Positions 9,882 to 20,330 of a stretch of DNA of 24,283 nt are shown here, one piece after another; the stretch's first letter is position 1; each line of letters begins with the position of its first letter. This stretch comes from Conidiobolus incongruus B7586 (Eukaryota; Entomophthoromycota; Entomophthoromycetes; Entomophthorales; Conidiobolaceae), in assembly GCA_000697335.1 (NCBI GenBank), contig JNEM01010857.1, positions 1-24,283 of the forward strand, in the 5' to 3' direction. A program made the translations under genes and the position numbers. The notes beneath the pieces were generated by a model, which ran no database searches, had not been told where the DNA came from, and saw only the letters and a list, made by a program, of their open reading frames with translations.

Positions 9882-10737
9882 GTAATATGAAAATATTAAT
9901 TTTTTTATATATTTTCTATTATTGATATCTTTATACTAATATTTTTTTGAATATTAGATATTAAAAAGTTCGCCATATTTTTGAACTAATTTAATTAACA
10001 ATTTTAAAAATCTTGCTTAAATTTTATTAAAATAGTTAAATTATAAGATCAAATAATATTTTGAAAGAAATATAGATGATTAATAACTATACCTCATAAA
10101 TTTACAGATATCTAGATAATATTATTATTAACCTATTTAAAAAGTGGAAATAGTTAATATGAAAGAATTATTTAATAAACTTTAATTTAATTAATTTGAA
10201 ATTTTAATTTAAAGATATTAAATTAATTACAAATACTGGAACATCATTTTACTAATGTCTATTTTTTAATTAGTTGTGATATTAAATGAACTATATATTC
10301 AGTTTATTTATGATTGTTAATTTAAAGTTTATTCAAATATTATCGTGGCTAGGATATAGAAATTCATTCTGCTATTATGCATTTATGAATATTAGCAAGA
10401 TGATCATAATAATTAGTTTGTTAAATTCAAAACTATACAGTGATTGCTTTTGAGGATAATATAAATATTAATATATCCTTAGTCTAAAATTGAGTATTAG
10501 TAAACAAATTAATTATCTCAAATTTTGAATTTTTAAATATATTTTTTAAATTTATAATTGATGACAGTATATCTCAAATTTGAATCTTTTTGTTAGATTT
10601 TAGAATAAAGTTTCAAATTTTAATAATGAAAAAACAAAGAAAATTATAAATCAATTTGTAATATTTATTGAATATATAATTTTATATAATTTATATGAAT
10701 CATTTATTTTTTTCATATTATATATAATATAAATAAT

Positions 10738-10802
10738 TTATCAACTATTAATAATATACTTGTACCATATATAATATATATGAAATAGATTATAGTTGAT
10801 AA
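10738..10802. repeat. Short inverted repeat with 11-bp arms
   Basis: TTATCAACTAT at 10738-10748 is matched by ATAGTTGATAA at 10792-10802 around a loop of about 43 bp. It could form a hairpin. In DNA this AT-rich some such pairs arise by chance, and nothing nearby gives it a role. Confidence 0.4.
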
Positions 10803-11351
10803 TAAAATAACTTATAATATTATTTCAGTAAAGATAGGTTAAAACAAAATTAATTTCAATTTATTTTAATATTTATAGTTATTAATAATTGGTTCAAAAA
10901 ACCATATTTTGATCAATTATTAAAGAAAAATAAATATGTAAATAATTAAATCAAAAAAAGTAAAATAGGCCAAATAATTAATTTTAAATCAAAGGGCTGA
11001 TTAATATATTTATTGTTAAAGCCATATTTCATATATTTGGTACATAATGATTAGTATATTATTTTTTGAGTATATTACTTTCAACTCATTCTGAATATAT
11101 TAACTCTTTAAATAATAATATTTAATCATAATATAGTTTATTTTGAATATTTTAACAATATACTATCTATAATATCTATATAGAAACCATATGATAATAA
11201 ATAATCACTAATAATATATAGATAATCAATATTAGGGTAAAAAATTTTATTACCTTGATAAATTTAATACAAATCCCAAACATAACCATCTAATCAAGAC
11301 TCAATATTTTGATTGAAATATATGGAATTTCAATCTCAAATCTGAAGTTCA

Positions 11352-11373
11352 AAATTTATCTACTCCTTCGATT
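11352..11373 (+). promoter_or_regulatory. Upstream ACTCCT element of paralogue E
   Basis: The plus strand reads TTTATCTACTCCTTCGATT, 260-281 bp before the ATG, followed by TGTAAATCAACA as in paralogue C. E is one of the two most diverged copies, so its keeping this element supports function. Confidence 0.6.
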
Positions 11374-11545
11374 GTAAATCAACAATCCCCGGTAATTTCC
11401 AATTTAGATTTTGTGCAAAATTAGTTCAATTTCGTGGTTCCAAAACCATTGTTGATATCTGTGATATAACAAGTTGAATTTTAAAAATGATCTAATCTAA
11501 ATGAAAAATTATGATGTATTGGTGATCGATTGTTGGTCTCAATTG

Positions 11546-11553
11546 TATAAATA
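11546..11553 (+). promoter_or_regulatory. TATA box of paralogue E
   Basis: TATAAATA lies 80-87 bp before the ATG. Between this and the upstream ACTCCT element I do not find the AGGGG module present in A, B, C and D. Confidence 0.75.
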
Positions 11554-11632
11554 GTGAGTTCGTTTTATGTATTAGAGATATCAAACTAATAAATATAGTA
11601 TTTTAATAATCTTAAAACTTAATTTAATTATC

Positions 11633-12220
11633 ATGCAGACCTTCGCCATCATTGCTACTCTCATTGCTACCATTGCTGCTGCTCCTCAGTCTTTTGCTAA
11701 AGCTGCTGTCACTTACTCTCCTCCTCCTATTACCGCTCCTCATCATGGTACTACCTCATGGGGTCAAACTGCTCAATCTGGTTCCTCTAGTGGATATACT
11801 TCTACTTATGATAATGAAGCCCACTCAGGAACTGCTAGCAATTTCGGTCAAGAGACCACTCATTATGGATCAACTGGTACCAATTATGCTAATCAAGCTT
11901 CCACTTCTAATACTGTTGGTGGATCTCACACCCAATACAGCTCTTCTACTAATACTCCATCCTATGACTCTTATGGATCATATGAACCAAGCAGCTCAGG
12001 TCAATCATCCACTGTTGGAGGATCAGTCACCAACTTTGCTAATTCTCAAGCGTCCGGCAGCAATGTGGTTGGAGGATTCAGCACTCAAGGAATTACTGGA
12101 TCTCAATACTCCAACAACCAAGTCTCGGGTGGTGGAAGTACTACAGCTACCAACTCTGGCAATTCAGCATACTATGCTGGAGGCTCTAGTTGGTACAAGC
12201 CTGCTGTCACCTATTATTAA
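11633..12220 (+). CDS. Secreted Ser/Gly/Tyr-rich protein, paralogue E
   Basis: Fifth family member, 195 residues. It differs from A at His37, Thr75, Ser138, Ile154, Ser160 and in the tail, where residues 191-193 read AVT instead of ATP. With F it shares Thr75 and Ser138, so E and F form a subgroup apart from A-D. Extra silent changes are present (for example in codons 38 and 65), yet the copy is still about 95% or more identical to A. The signal peptide and the three (Y/F)xN(x)QxS motifs are kept. AATAAA lies at 12246-12251. The leader before the ATG (TTAATTTAATTATC) is more diverged than in A-D, and the STRE-like element seems absent, so expression may differ. Confidence 0.9.
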   Translation: MQTFAIIATLIATIAAAPQSFAKAAVTYSPPPITAPHHGTTSWGQTAQSGSSSGYTSTYDNEAHSGTASNFGQETTHYGSTGTNYANQASTSNTVGGSHTQYSSSTNTPSYDSYGSYEPSSSGQSSTVGGSVTNFANSQASGSNVVGGFSTQGITGSQYSNNQVSGGGSTTATNSGNSAYYAGGSSWYKPAVTYY

Positions 12221-13465
12221 TTATTTATTCCTTGATTTATTATTTAATAAATGTTATGGATTATTTTCTTTATATATAAATTATTATATGAATTTATTTT
12301 TTTTTAAAATTATTTCATAAAAATTAATATCTAATTGAATAGAGTGCAACTTAATTATATATAACTATCTATCAATAACATAACAAGCTTATATGTAAGT
12401 AAAAATCTTTACCGCAATATTAAATAATGGTTCTTAAGTTTAAATCGAATGGGAAAATATTTTTTCTAATACTAACAGATGTGATACTTACTTAATCTTA
12501 TTAAGATGTTTATTAATATTATTTTGGTAACTTGAACTTTATAATTTGATACAATATATAAATTGATGATCATTAATTTAAATTAAATTCAATATAATTG
12601 ATATAAATTTTGTAAGTATTTAACTTTTTATTACATAAAATCTATCAATTTCACGATATTGAATATATATATTCATTACAGCTAATTATATTACTAGTTT
12701 AATAATATAAAATTATCAAATCACCAAATTGTTAACAACTATTTATTTATAATAATAGACAATATATATTATATTTTATGTTGATACTTGATGACAGTAG
12801 CTATGTAGATTATTTTCTACATTATTCATATTCAAATCAATGAAAATATTATAATAAATTTATAATCCTTGTATCTAATACCCTCATATTCAAATATAAA
12901 AATCATTGTATTAGTTTCTTTATAATATATTACTTTCCATCTGTGGTATATAATTTATTTTGATTATAAACAATATTTGGTTCAATTAAGAATTTCAATG
13001 TAATAATAGCAGCTAAATATGAATCAATCAAATTTTTTATTTCGGAATAAAATTATTTTGGTAATATATAAAAACTACAATAATATAATATCACACATTT
13101 TATAACTATTCTGTATTTATTTTTATTATTGATCCAATCAAATATTCATTATTTAATTAATAATAATATTGTCAAAAAACTATTAACATAATTATATTCA
13201 TAAATTAAAATATATCTTCAATAATAAAATAAATTTAAATCATATTAATCATTAGATTTTTAATAAATATGAAATTTATAAAATAGAGTACAAAATAAAT
13301 AGTATAAATAAAAGTTCTAAATTCAATAAAACTACTTATTCTATTAATTAACCATTTATAAATATTAAAAATTTAACAATTATTTAGTGTAAATTTCAAA
13401 TTATCACAACTAATTTTTGATTTAAAATCAAAATGTTTGGATGAAATGAAACAATAGTAAGATAT
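12221..13465. other. AT-rich spacer between paralogues E and F
   Basis: No gene is seen. Apart from the E polyadenylation signal near its left end it holds only AT-rich DNA and short chance palindromes, such as TTTTGATTTAAAATCAAAA at about 13414-13432. Confidence 0.5.
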
Positions 13466-13486
13466 AAATTTATCAACTCCTTTAAT
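13466..13486 (+). promoter_or_regulatory. Upstream ACTCCT element of paralogue F
   Basis: The plus strand reads TTTATCAACTCCTTTAAT, 239-259 bp before the ATG. It matches the element of B closely apart from one extra A. Confidence 0.6.
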
Positions 13487-13543
13487 CCAGTTAAAAATAT
13501 TATTAAACTAATTATTTATTTGACACAGTTCGGAATTACTGAT

Positions 13544-13584
13544 GATTGTTAATTAAGTCCTTGGTTGTTTGTGTTGAGGAGTGA
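13544..13584 (+). promoter_or_regulatory. G-rich (STRE-like) module of paralogue F, variant
   Basis: GATTGTTAAT is followed about 17 bp later by GTGTTGAGGAGTGA, starting 154 bp before the ATG. Layout is as in C and D, but the core is AGGAG instead of AGGGG, so a true STRE is doubtful here. Confidence 0.35.
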
Positions 13585-13646
13585 AATCAGCCGGAGAAGG
13601 ACTATACAATTTTTGAAGTGCAAGAGATCGTCGTTGGTAAAATGTA

Positions 13647-13654
13647 TATAAATA
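13647..13654 (+). promoter_or_regulatory. TATA box of paralogue F
   Basis: TATAAATA lies 71-78 bp before the ATG at 13725, with the family leader CTAATTTAATTACC directly before the start. Confidence 0.75.
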
Positions 13655-13724
13655 CAGTGACTCTGATGGAGTTTAGAGGCATACAAGAAAGTTTTTAATT
13701 TATTTTAATACTAATTTAATTACC

Positions 13725-14312
13725 ATGAAAACCTTCGCTATTATTGCTACTCTTATTGCTACCATTGCTGCTGCTCCTCAGTCTTTTGCTAAGGCTGCTG
13801 TCACTTACTCTCCTCCTCCTATTACCGCTCCTCATCATGGTACTACCTCATGGGGTCAAACTGCTCAATCTGGTTCCTCTAGTGGATATACTTCTACTTA
13901 TGATAATGAAGCCCACTCAGGAACTGCTAGCAACTTCGGTCAAGAGACCACTCATTATGGATCAGTTGGTACCAATTATGCTAATCAAGCTTCCACTTCT
14001 AATACTGTTGGTGGATCTCACACCCAATACAGCTCTTCTACCAACACTCCATCTTATGACTCTTATGGATCATATGAACCAAGCAGCTCTGGACAATCAT
14101 CCACTGTTGGAGGATCAGTCACCAACTTTGCTAATTCTCAAGCGTCCGGCAGCAATGTGGTTGGAGGATTCACTACTCAAGGAGTTACTGGATCTCAATA
14201 CACCAACAACCAAGTGTCAGCTGGAGGAAGTACTACAGCTACCAACTCTGGCAATTCAGCATACTATGCTGGAGGCTCTAGCTGGTATAAACCCGCTACT
14301 CCCTACTATTAA
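13725..14312 (+). CDS. Secreted Ser/Gly/Tyr-rich protein, paralogue F
   Basis: Sixth and most diverged family member, still 195 residues with no indel. It differs from A at Lys2, His37, Thr75, Val81, Ser138, Thr150 and Ala166, with scattered silent changes from the first codons on. Thr75 and Ser138 are shared with E. The tail returns to the A form (ATPYY). Lys2 makes the signal peptide more typical, with a basic residue before the hydrophobic core. An AATAAA lies about 70 bp past the stop (14381-14386). That length is fixed in all six copies while residues vary suggests selection on the product. Function unknown. Confidence 0.9.
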   Translation: MKTFAIIATLIATIAAAPQSFAKAAVTYSPPPITAPHHGTTSWGQTAQSGSSSGYTSTYDNEAHSGTASNFGQETTHYGSVGTNYANQASTSNTVGGSHTQYSSSTNTPSYDSYGSYEPSSSGQSSTVGGSVTNFANSQASGSNVVGGFTTQGVTGSQYTNNQVSAGGSTTATNSGNSAYYAGGSSWYKPATPYY

Positions 14313-15134
14313 CTATTTAATATTAATCTTTCATTTTGAATATACTCTTGAATTTATTAATTTAAAAAATACAAAATTAAAATAAAAATTTTAAAATGTT
14401 TTAATTCAAATGTTAATAATTTTAACATATTTTTTAGTTAAAATATTTATAGATCTTTAACTAATTAAAACAAATTAATTAAATATAAACTAAACAAATC
14501 AAAAATAGATTATAGTTAGAGCATTTAAAATTATTAAAAATAAAACTAAATAGGAAAAGTGCAATATATATCATATAAATTGAGATAATTTATGATTCAT
14601 CATTTATATCTAAAATTAGTTATAATTAATACAATTGATTTAATAAACTATGGAAATAACTTTTCTTAATACTCAGTATTCTAATACAAAATCTTATATC
14701 AAGTTAATTTCATTAAAAAATAATATTCTTTAATTTTTACTTATAATTTGTTTTTGTCATTTTTTTCAAATTGAATATAATGGAATTTTTTTATAAATCT
14801 ATGAAATATTCGTTTAAGAATAATAATAATTTAATTTAATTCAACTTATTTCTATTAATTTGTGAACATAACATTTGACATCGTTGAATTTTATAAATTT
14901 ATTAAATCTATTATAAAATACTGATATATTACTAGATTCGATTGGCTAAATATTGAAAATTTATAATTGAATATTCTACAATTAGTCAAAATATTTACAA
15001 TTTGAAGAACTATAAAATTATATGTGTCAATTTGGAATGAAGTGTTGCACACTCCTCAAATTCACTGAATCATTTAAAATTTGACTGCTTTTAAATTATT
15101 ATATTACAATTTACATTAGCATTCTCTTCAACTA
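14313..15134. other. AT-rich spacer between paralogue F and the transporter gene
   Basis: This stretch holds the 3' flanks of two converging genes, F on the plus strand and the OPT transporter on the minus strand. No gene is seen, and no clear AATAAA for the transporter was found close to its stop codon. Confidence 0.5.
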
Positions 15135-17631
15135 TTAAAACATAGCTTTAACTATGAGTACAACCAAAGCCATAGTGCCTTCGCCAAGGACAAGACCAGA
15201 TGCGATAACGGTACACCACATCCTATAGAAAGAAGGGGATCTTTTTTTAATAGGTTTGGTATGGTTGTGACTCGGGTTCATACATTCAAGTTCATTACCA
15301 TCTTCAATGTTGTCCACATCAGTGCCGAAATCGCATTCCGGGTCCTTGCGACTCGAGAGTTTTTGGAATTTGACCCACAGTTTGTTGAACTTGCCCCTGA
15401 GATACAGATCGGAAATTACGGCACCAATCACGCGCGGAATGGTGAAATTAGGAGGGTTGTAAATACCCACGGCGAATGCGATACCGTTTGGAAGATAGTG
15501 GAGATATGTGTATTCGGGGAGTATCTCCTGAGCGATTGGGATAATTGTAAATATAAGGGAAAATACAATGGTGAAGGGTAGTGAGTGGGATGGTAAAGAT
15601 TCTCCATTTACTAATCGTGCCATGTCGAGCCAAACCTAAAAAATGAGTTATTAGCTATATCATAAATTTATATATCCAGTTGAAGTTACCTGAGCTGTGG
15701 GAACTGGAAACTCTTTACCAGGGATTGTATACACAGTATTGTATAATTGGTAAGCGAACACTGACACAAATACAGAAACAAACGATCCCAAAAGCTGGCC
15801 AATAAATTGTGCAGTGGGACTACTGCGTAAAAGATGACCAGTTTGCAAGTCTTGCATCATATCTCCAGCCTGTTGAGCACCTAAATTTCGATAGTTAGTA
15901 TGAAATATTATGATTTAATATCATTTCATTTACCAGCTTCAGCAATACCACCAGCGACAAGGTTAGCTACGATATTGCCAGGGAGAACACCGCCAAATAC
16001 CACTTGGGACACTTTACCAATTCCAGACACTGGATTCAAATCAGTTTCTCCAAGTGAGCGCACAGCTAAAATTGACAGAAGACAACTGAGTAGAATTGAT
16101 AACAAGATAGATGATATTGGGATATTGTGGAACAAATACTTGATAGATACCAAGCACAAAATGAACGAAGCAATCAATCCAATGGCGAGAAGCGAGTGAG
16201 GGATCATTGGAGGTTCCGATGAGGAATCGTCATGATTATCATCCTCAATTTTGTTAATGGTGGTATATGACGTAAAATTCCGATTTTTCAAAAAATTGGA
16301 CACTTCTTTAAATGTTAAAATGCTTAATTTGATCATACTTTCGGAAATCATGACGCCTAAACTGATCCACAATATCCAGCCTTTGGCTCCTGTTTTCCAG
16401 TCGTTGATTGGTCCGGACGCCCAGCCACTCGCTTTGGAGATGGGACCCAGTATTCCCCATCCCACGAACGCTCCAAATAGCATACTGATCGTGGTTGGTA
16501 CTCCCATGATGATTCCTTGACCAACGTAACTCAAAGTGGGAGATAGATACCAACCCCATTGGGAAGCAGATGGTATCAAAATATCGAAAACTGGAATCAC
16601 ATTCAAAGAAGGGATAATATTAGCCAAAAATGTAAAGGTTGAAGATATTCCAAAAGTTGTCAAAAGTGTATTCCAATGAATTTTAGTCTCTTCCAAAGAG
16701 TTGTTATTTTGAGACACTTGCAATCTTTCGTTATTTGATGATGCTTCACCTTCCACAATGGTTTTAGCATCGTTATCTTGATGTAATACTCGAATCATAT
16801 GTGCAGTTGCTGTCCCACTAGGAAATTTGAGTTTTTCTTTAATGATCACTTGATATCTTAGAGGAATTGCGAAGAATACGCCAAAAAAAGCAATACCAAG
16901 ACCCCATATGATTAACTTACCAGTGGTCAGTGTAAGGCCATTTGTGCCGCCATACTCTTGAGTTTCTTCGGATGTGAGAAGTTTGAGTGCTGGGATAATA
17001 CCAACAAATCCTAAATAATCATTAAGTATATATATATATATATATATACTAAAACCTGGAAAGAAGTTACCTCCGGCTAAGGGCATTGTAGCAGTAGCAA
17101 CTGCACAGGTCTGGATAAATACATTCTCCTTGATACCGAAAGGGGTACTCCAATGGTACCACCTGTACTTCCTCTTACTATCGAGAGCCAACTCGTCGTC
17201 TCTAACCTGGATGAGGTGACTTTTAAACACCAGACTCCTACCAACACTAAAAGCTATGAGGGAAGCTTGCAGACTCATCATACTTATCCAACCAGTCTGC
17301 AGTCCAAAGTATAGATTGGTAAATGACAAAATGCTACCAATGATCAATCCCAAAACAATACCTCTCATCTAAACACCAACTATTAATATAAACTCCAAAA
17401 GTTACTCAAAACTACCAAACTTACCGTAATATCCGGCAACTCCCTTTGAAATTTGGACAAGTTTGGAAAAGAATTATCATTTTCTAGCTTTTTACCCTCG
17501 AACTCCGAACTGTTTTCGGAACTCGACGAACTACTAGCATAATTTGACATTGGTGGCTTGCTAATATCTAATATTGGACTCACTTCCGATAACATAGCGT
17601 AAGATTTCCTTCGGGAACAAGTATTAGTCAT
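15135..17631 (-). CDS. OPT-family oligopeptide/metal-chelate transporter, five exons
   Basis: A proton-coupled multi-pass membrane transporter of the oligopeptide transporter (OPT) superfamily. Exons on the minus strand are 17631-17425, 17368-17071, 17010-15934, 15880-15690 and 15635-15135. Introns of 56, 60, 53 and 54 bp have GTAA donors and TTTAG acceptors, and the third has a TACTAAC branch site. Joined, they give 757 residues. A Ser-rich, probably cytosolic N-terminus (about 1-65) precedes the first membrane segments (MRGIVLGLIIGS from 70, then YFGLQTGW). Family marks are KFPSGTATA at 230-238, NPVSGIGK at 494-501 and GDMMQDLQTGHLL at 533-545. An acidic loop lies before the late membrane segments, and a polar insert precedes the last helix. 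The first ATG is chosen because only it gives the N-terminal exon ending at the donor. The YSL-like/yeast YGL114W branch seems nearest; the substrate (small peptides, glutathione or chelated metal) cannot be told. Confidence 0.92.
17027..17048. repeat. (TA)11 microsatellite inside intron 2 of the transporter
   Basis: A perfect TA tract fills about a third of the 60-bp second intron (17011-17070). Without splicing it would read as an odd IYIYIYI stretch. Removing GTAACT...TTTAG restores the family-typical AGGFVGIIPAL, which supports the intron. Confidence 0.85.
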
Positions 17632-19190
17632 AAATTTGGAAATTTATTACTATATTATTTTTGTGTTAAAATGATGACATATAATATTCTTTAATAAATA
17701 TATTTATATTTAAATTATTAAATAAATTTTTATAAAAATATTAATTAAAACATAATTTAAAAAATTGATGAATAATCTGAAAGAGTTGACTAGTATTTAT
17801 ATCACTAAAAGTATTCTTTGAATTGTTATATTCAGTACCCTTAAAAAATTAATTAATCATAAATGACTTCATTGAGTGAGTCCCAATTGGGGTTCATAAT
17901 AAAACTAATTTCATACTCCATTAGGTAATTTAATGACAAGAAACTGAAACCTTTAAAATTAAAATAAATTGTTTGAACCTGGCTGTTGGATTAGTAATCA
18001 ACCCATTCTAAACATTCGATGAATAATTATACTACAACTAAATTGAGTTAATATTATTCGAATCCAAGTGCAGTATTGAGTAATCTCAATTATTTTGTCA
18101 ATTAAACTGTTAAATTTCTTTAAATGGGGATTATAATTAAAATTTTAGGATGAAATCAAATTGGGTTAAATTTTTGGAAAAATAAGGGTCTTTAAATTGG
18201 AATCGAGATCAGTTACAAATTGGATTACGATAAAGTAAGCTAATTTTAATATATTTACTTAATTAATTATCGTACTATGAATATTCTTATATTTTCACTC
18301 ATAGTATTTGTAAATAATCAAATATAAATATGTCAATTGAAATATATCTCAATTAACCATGATCATATAAAATTTCAAGAATGACGTAATTCAAATAAAA
18401 ATTTTTGTAAAATTCAAAGTTTCAATAATAGTATGATGAATTCTATGTGATAATGAAATTTTTTTAAGTATTATAATTGAAAAACTTGTCATTCAATAGA
18501 TTTTTTTCTAATTTTGTCAAGTTGATTTCAAATTTTTTATTTTTAGATTCAAATTATAATATTTTATATTTTTATGAATATTTAATAATTGTTAAAATAT
18601 ATAATAAGATATATTTAGGAAATTGGTATTATATATCCTAAATTATACAAAAAGATCATATACTAAATGTTTAATAAAATGATAAAAAGGATATATAAAT
18701 ATACTTAATATATAAAGTTTCATATACCCAGATTATAACAATTAATATAATTTTAATCAAGATGATAAATTTTGATATTTATTAATTGATAAAAGATTTA
18801 AATTTAATGCTGTTAAAATTATTTTATATTTTATAGTATAAAATTATAAATTATTTCAAGTGTTAACGATATTGTTAATATTGTTTGAATTAATATCAAA
18901 GATTTTTATATTTATAAATTTTAAATAAATAAAAATTATTCAGAATATACTTGATTAATTAATGTCTCTACTGAAATCGTAGATAAAATTAATAGTAATT
19001 TTAAATTTCCATTGAATTTAAAATGAACAATTTATAAAAAAAAGTAGAATAGATATTAAATATGGGTTGTAAAAAAATATGAAGTAATATAGTATAATAT
19101 AGATAAAATGAATGATTTATATCTTAAAGATTTAAAATAAGATTAAATAATTAAAGTATATTAATAAAAATAAGACATCATATCAAAAAT
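17632..19190. other. Intergenic DNA upstream of the transporter, no gene seen
   Basis: The first 600 bp or so (to about 18240) are less AT-rich than most spacers here and may hold the promoter of the transporter gene, but I find no clear TATA box. The remainder is plain AT-rich DNA without open frames or RNA genes. Confidence 0.45.
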
Positions 19191-19262
19191 GCCTTCTACC
19201 AGAATCGAACTGGTGACCTTCCGCTTACTAGGCGGACGCTCTGCCAACTGAGCCAAGAAGGC
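19191..19262 (-). tRNA. tRNA-Thr (anticodon AGU), second copy
   Basis: Identical over all 72 bases to the gene at 290-361: same stems, same CTAGTAA anticodon loop, no intron. Flanking DNA is unrelated to that of the first copy. An AAAAA on the plus strand just left of the gene (about 19185-19189) gives a TTTTT terminator directly after the tRNA 3' end. Confidence 0.97.
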
Positions 19263-20258
19263 CATGATTTATTTTTCTCGAATTAATATTAAAATATTTA
19301 TAAATTATTATTTTTTCTTCATTTACTATTTTTATTCTATTATTTTCTTAATTATAATATTACTTCATTCTTTCAAAATAATTACTTTTTTTGAAAATAT
19401 AATTATATTTTAATCTTATTACTATAAATAATTCCAATTTCTATCTCAATTTATTATTTTTATTGAAAATATTATATCAATAATAAGATAAGATTAATAT
19501 TATTAGAATATATATTTAATATAAATTTTATATTATCAACTTTTGTCAAATTAAAGATTAATATTTTATATAAATATTTTGTTAATCCAAAACTATAATA
19601 TTATTTAATTTACCATTTATTATAATTATAAATAATTAATATTATGAATAATTACAAAATACCACTAATTTGATAACTTTTTAAAATATATATAAGTATA
19701 TATCATTTTAAACTTAAAGCTATAATTTATTATAACAAATTAATTAATAAAATTAATCAACAATTATATATTTAAATTCAAAATAATTTATAAAATAAAA
19801 ATAACATATATTATAATTATTAATGTTTAATCAAAATATGCAAATATTCAATTTTTTAACCAAATTCCCAGAATATAACAGTTGGATAACTTAGCAAAAT
19901 TATAAATAAATAAATTTAAGATAATAAAATATATAAAAAATTAGGTTCTTATCATTTAAAATATAAGTATTGGAAAAAGATATTTAAATTCAAAAATAAT
20001 AAAATTATATGATATAATGAATTAATTTAAAATATAATTTGTATAAAATATTTGAAGTCCAAAGTAAAATGATATAGATAAGTTTGAATTAATTAAAGAA
20101 AATTCAAATTATAAAAAAAAATAAAAAATTAAAATATAATAGTCTCAAAAAGATAAAATTTAATGTTTAAAAAAGAAAAAGAGGTTAAATTAATTAGATA
20201 AGTATTAAGATTGTAAAATGATGAACAAAGTGAGAAATAAGACTATAAAAAGAATCAC
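19263..20258. other. AT-rich spacer between two tRNA genes
   Basis: About 1 kb of AT-rich DNA with no open frame or RNA gene that I can support. Confidence 0.5.
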
Positions 20259-20330
20259 GATTCCACCAGGGATCGAACCTGGAATCTCTTGATCCGTAGT
20301 CAAGCGCCTTATCCATTTGGCCATGGAACC
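20259..20330 (-). tRNA. tRNA-Arg (anticodon ACG)
   Basis: Read on the minus strand this 72-nt gene forms an acceptor stem GGTTCCA/TGGAATC (one G-U pair), an anticodon stem CTTGA/TCAAG around the loop CTACGGA (ACG at positions 34-36), and a T stem CCAGG/CCTGG with the loop TTCGATC. After A34 deamination it reads CGU, CGC and CGA. No intron and no encoded CCA. A run of A at about 20247-20251 on the plus strand serves as the oligo-T stop. Confidence 0.96.

Larger units (their letters stand above)
8460..11351. other. Long AT-rich spacer between paralogues D and E
   Basis: Nearly 2.9 kb with no gene that I can see; it is the widest gap in the family cluster. It holds simple AT tracts (around 8690-8730 and an (AT)10 at 9862-9881) and an 11-bp perfect inverted repeat TTATCAACTAT at 10738-10748 and 10792-10802. 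No decayed seventh paralogue, tRNA or transposon ends were recognised. Confidence 0.5.

Noticed and set aside
10738-10802. The 11-bp inverted repeat as ends of a small transposon (MITE)
   Set aside because: Arms are short, no target duplication is visible, there is no second copy in the window and the DNA is AT-rich enough for chance pairing.
15261-15581. Plus-strand open frames opposite the transporter (also 15900-16199 and 16251-16520)
   Set aside because: They are antisense shadows of transporter exons. The minus-strand reading carries the OPT family motifs and proper splice sites.
15926-17368. The 480-codon unspliced reading as a separate transporter gene
   Set aside because: It lacks the N-terminal and C-terminal parts and contains a repetitive IYIYIYI insert. 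Four introns with consistent donors and acceptors join it into one 757-residue protein with better family agreement.
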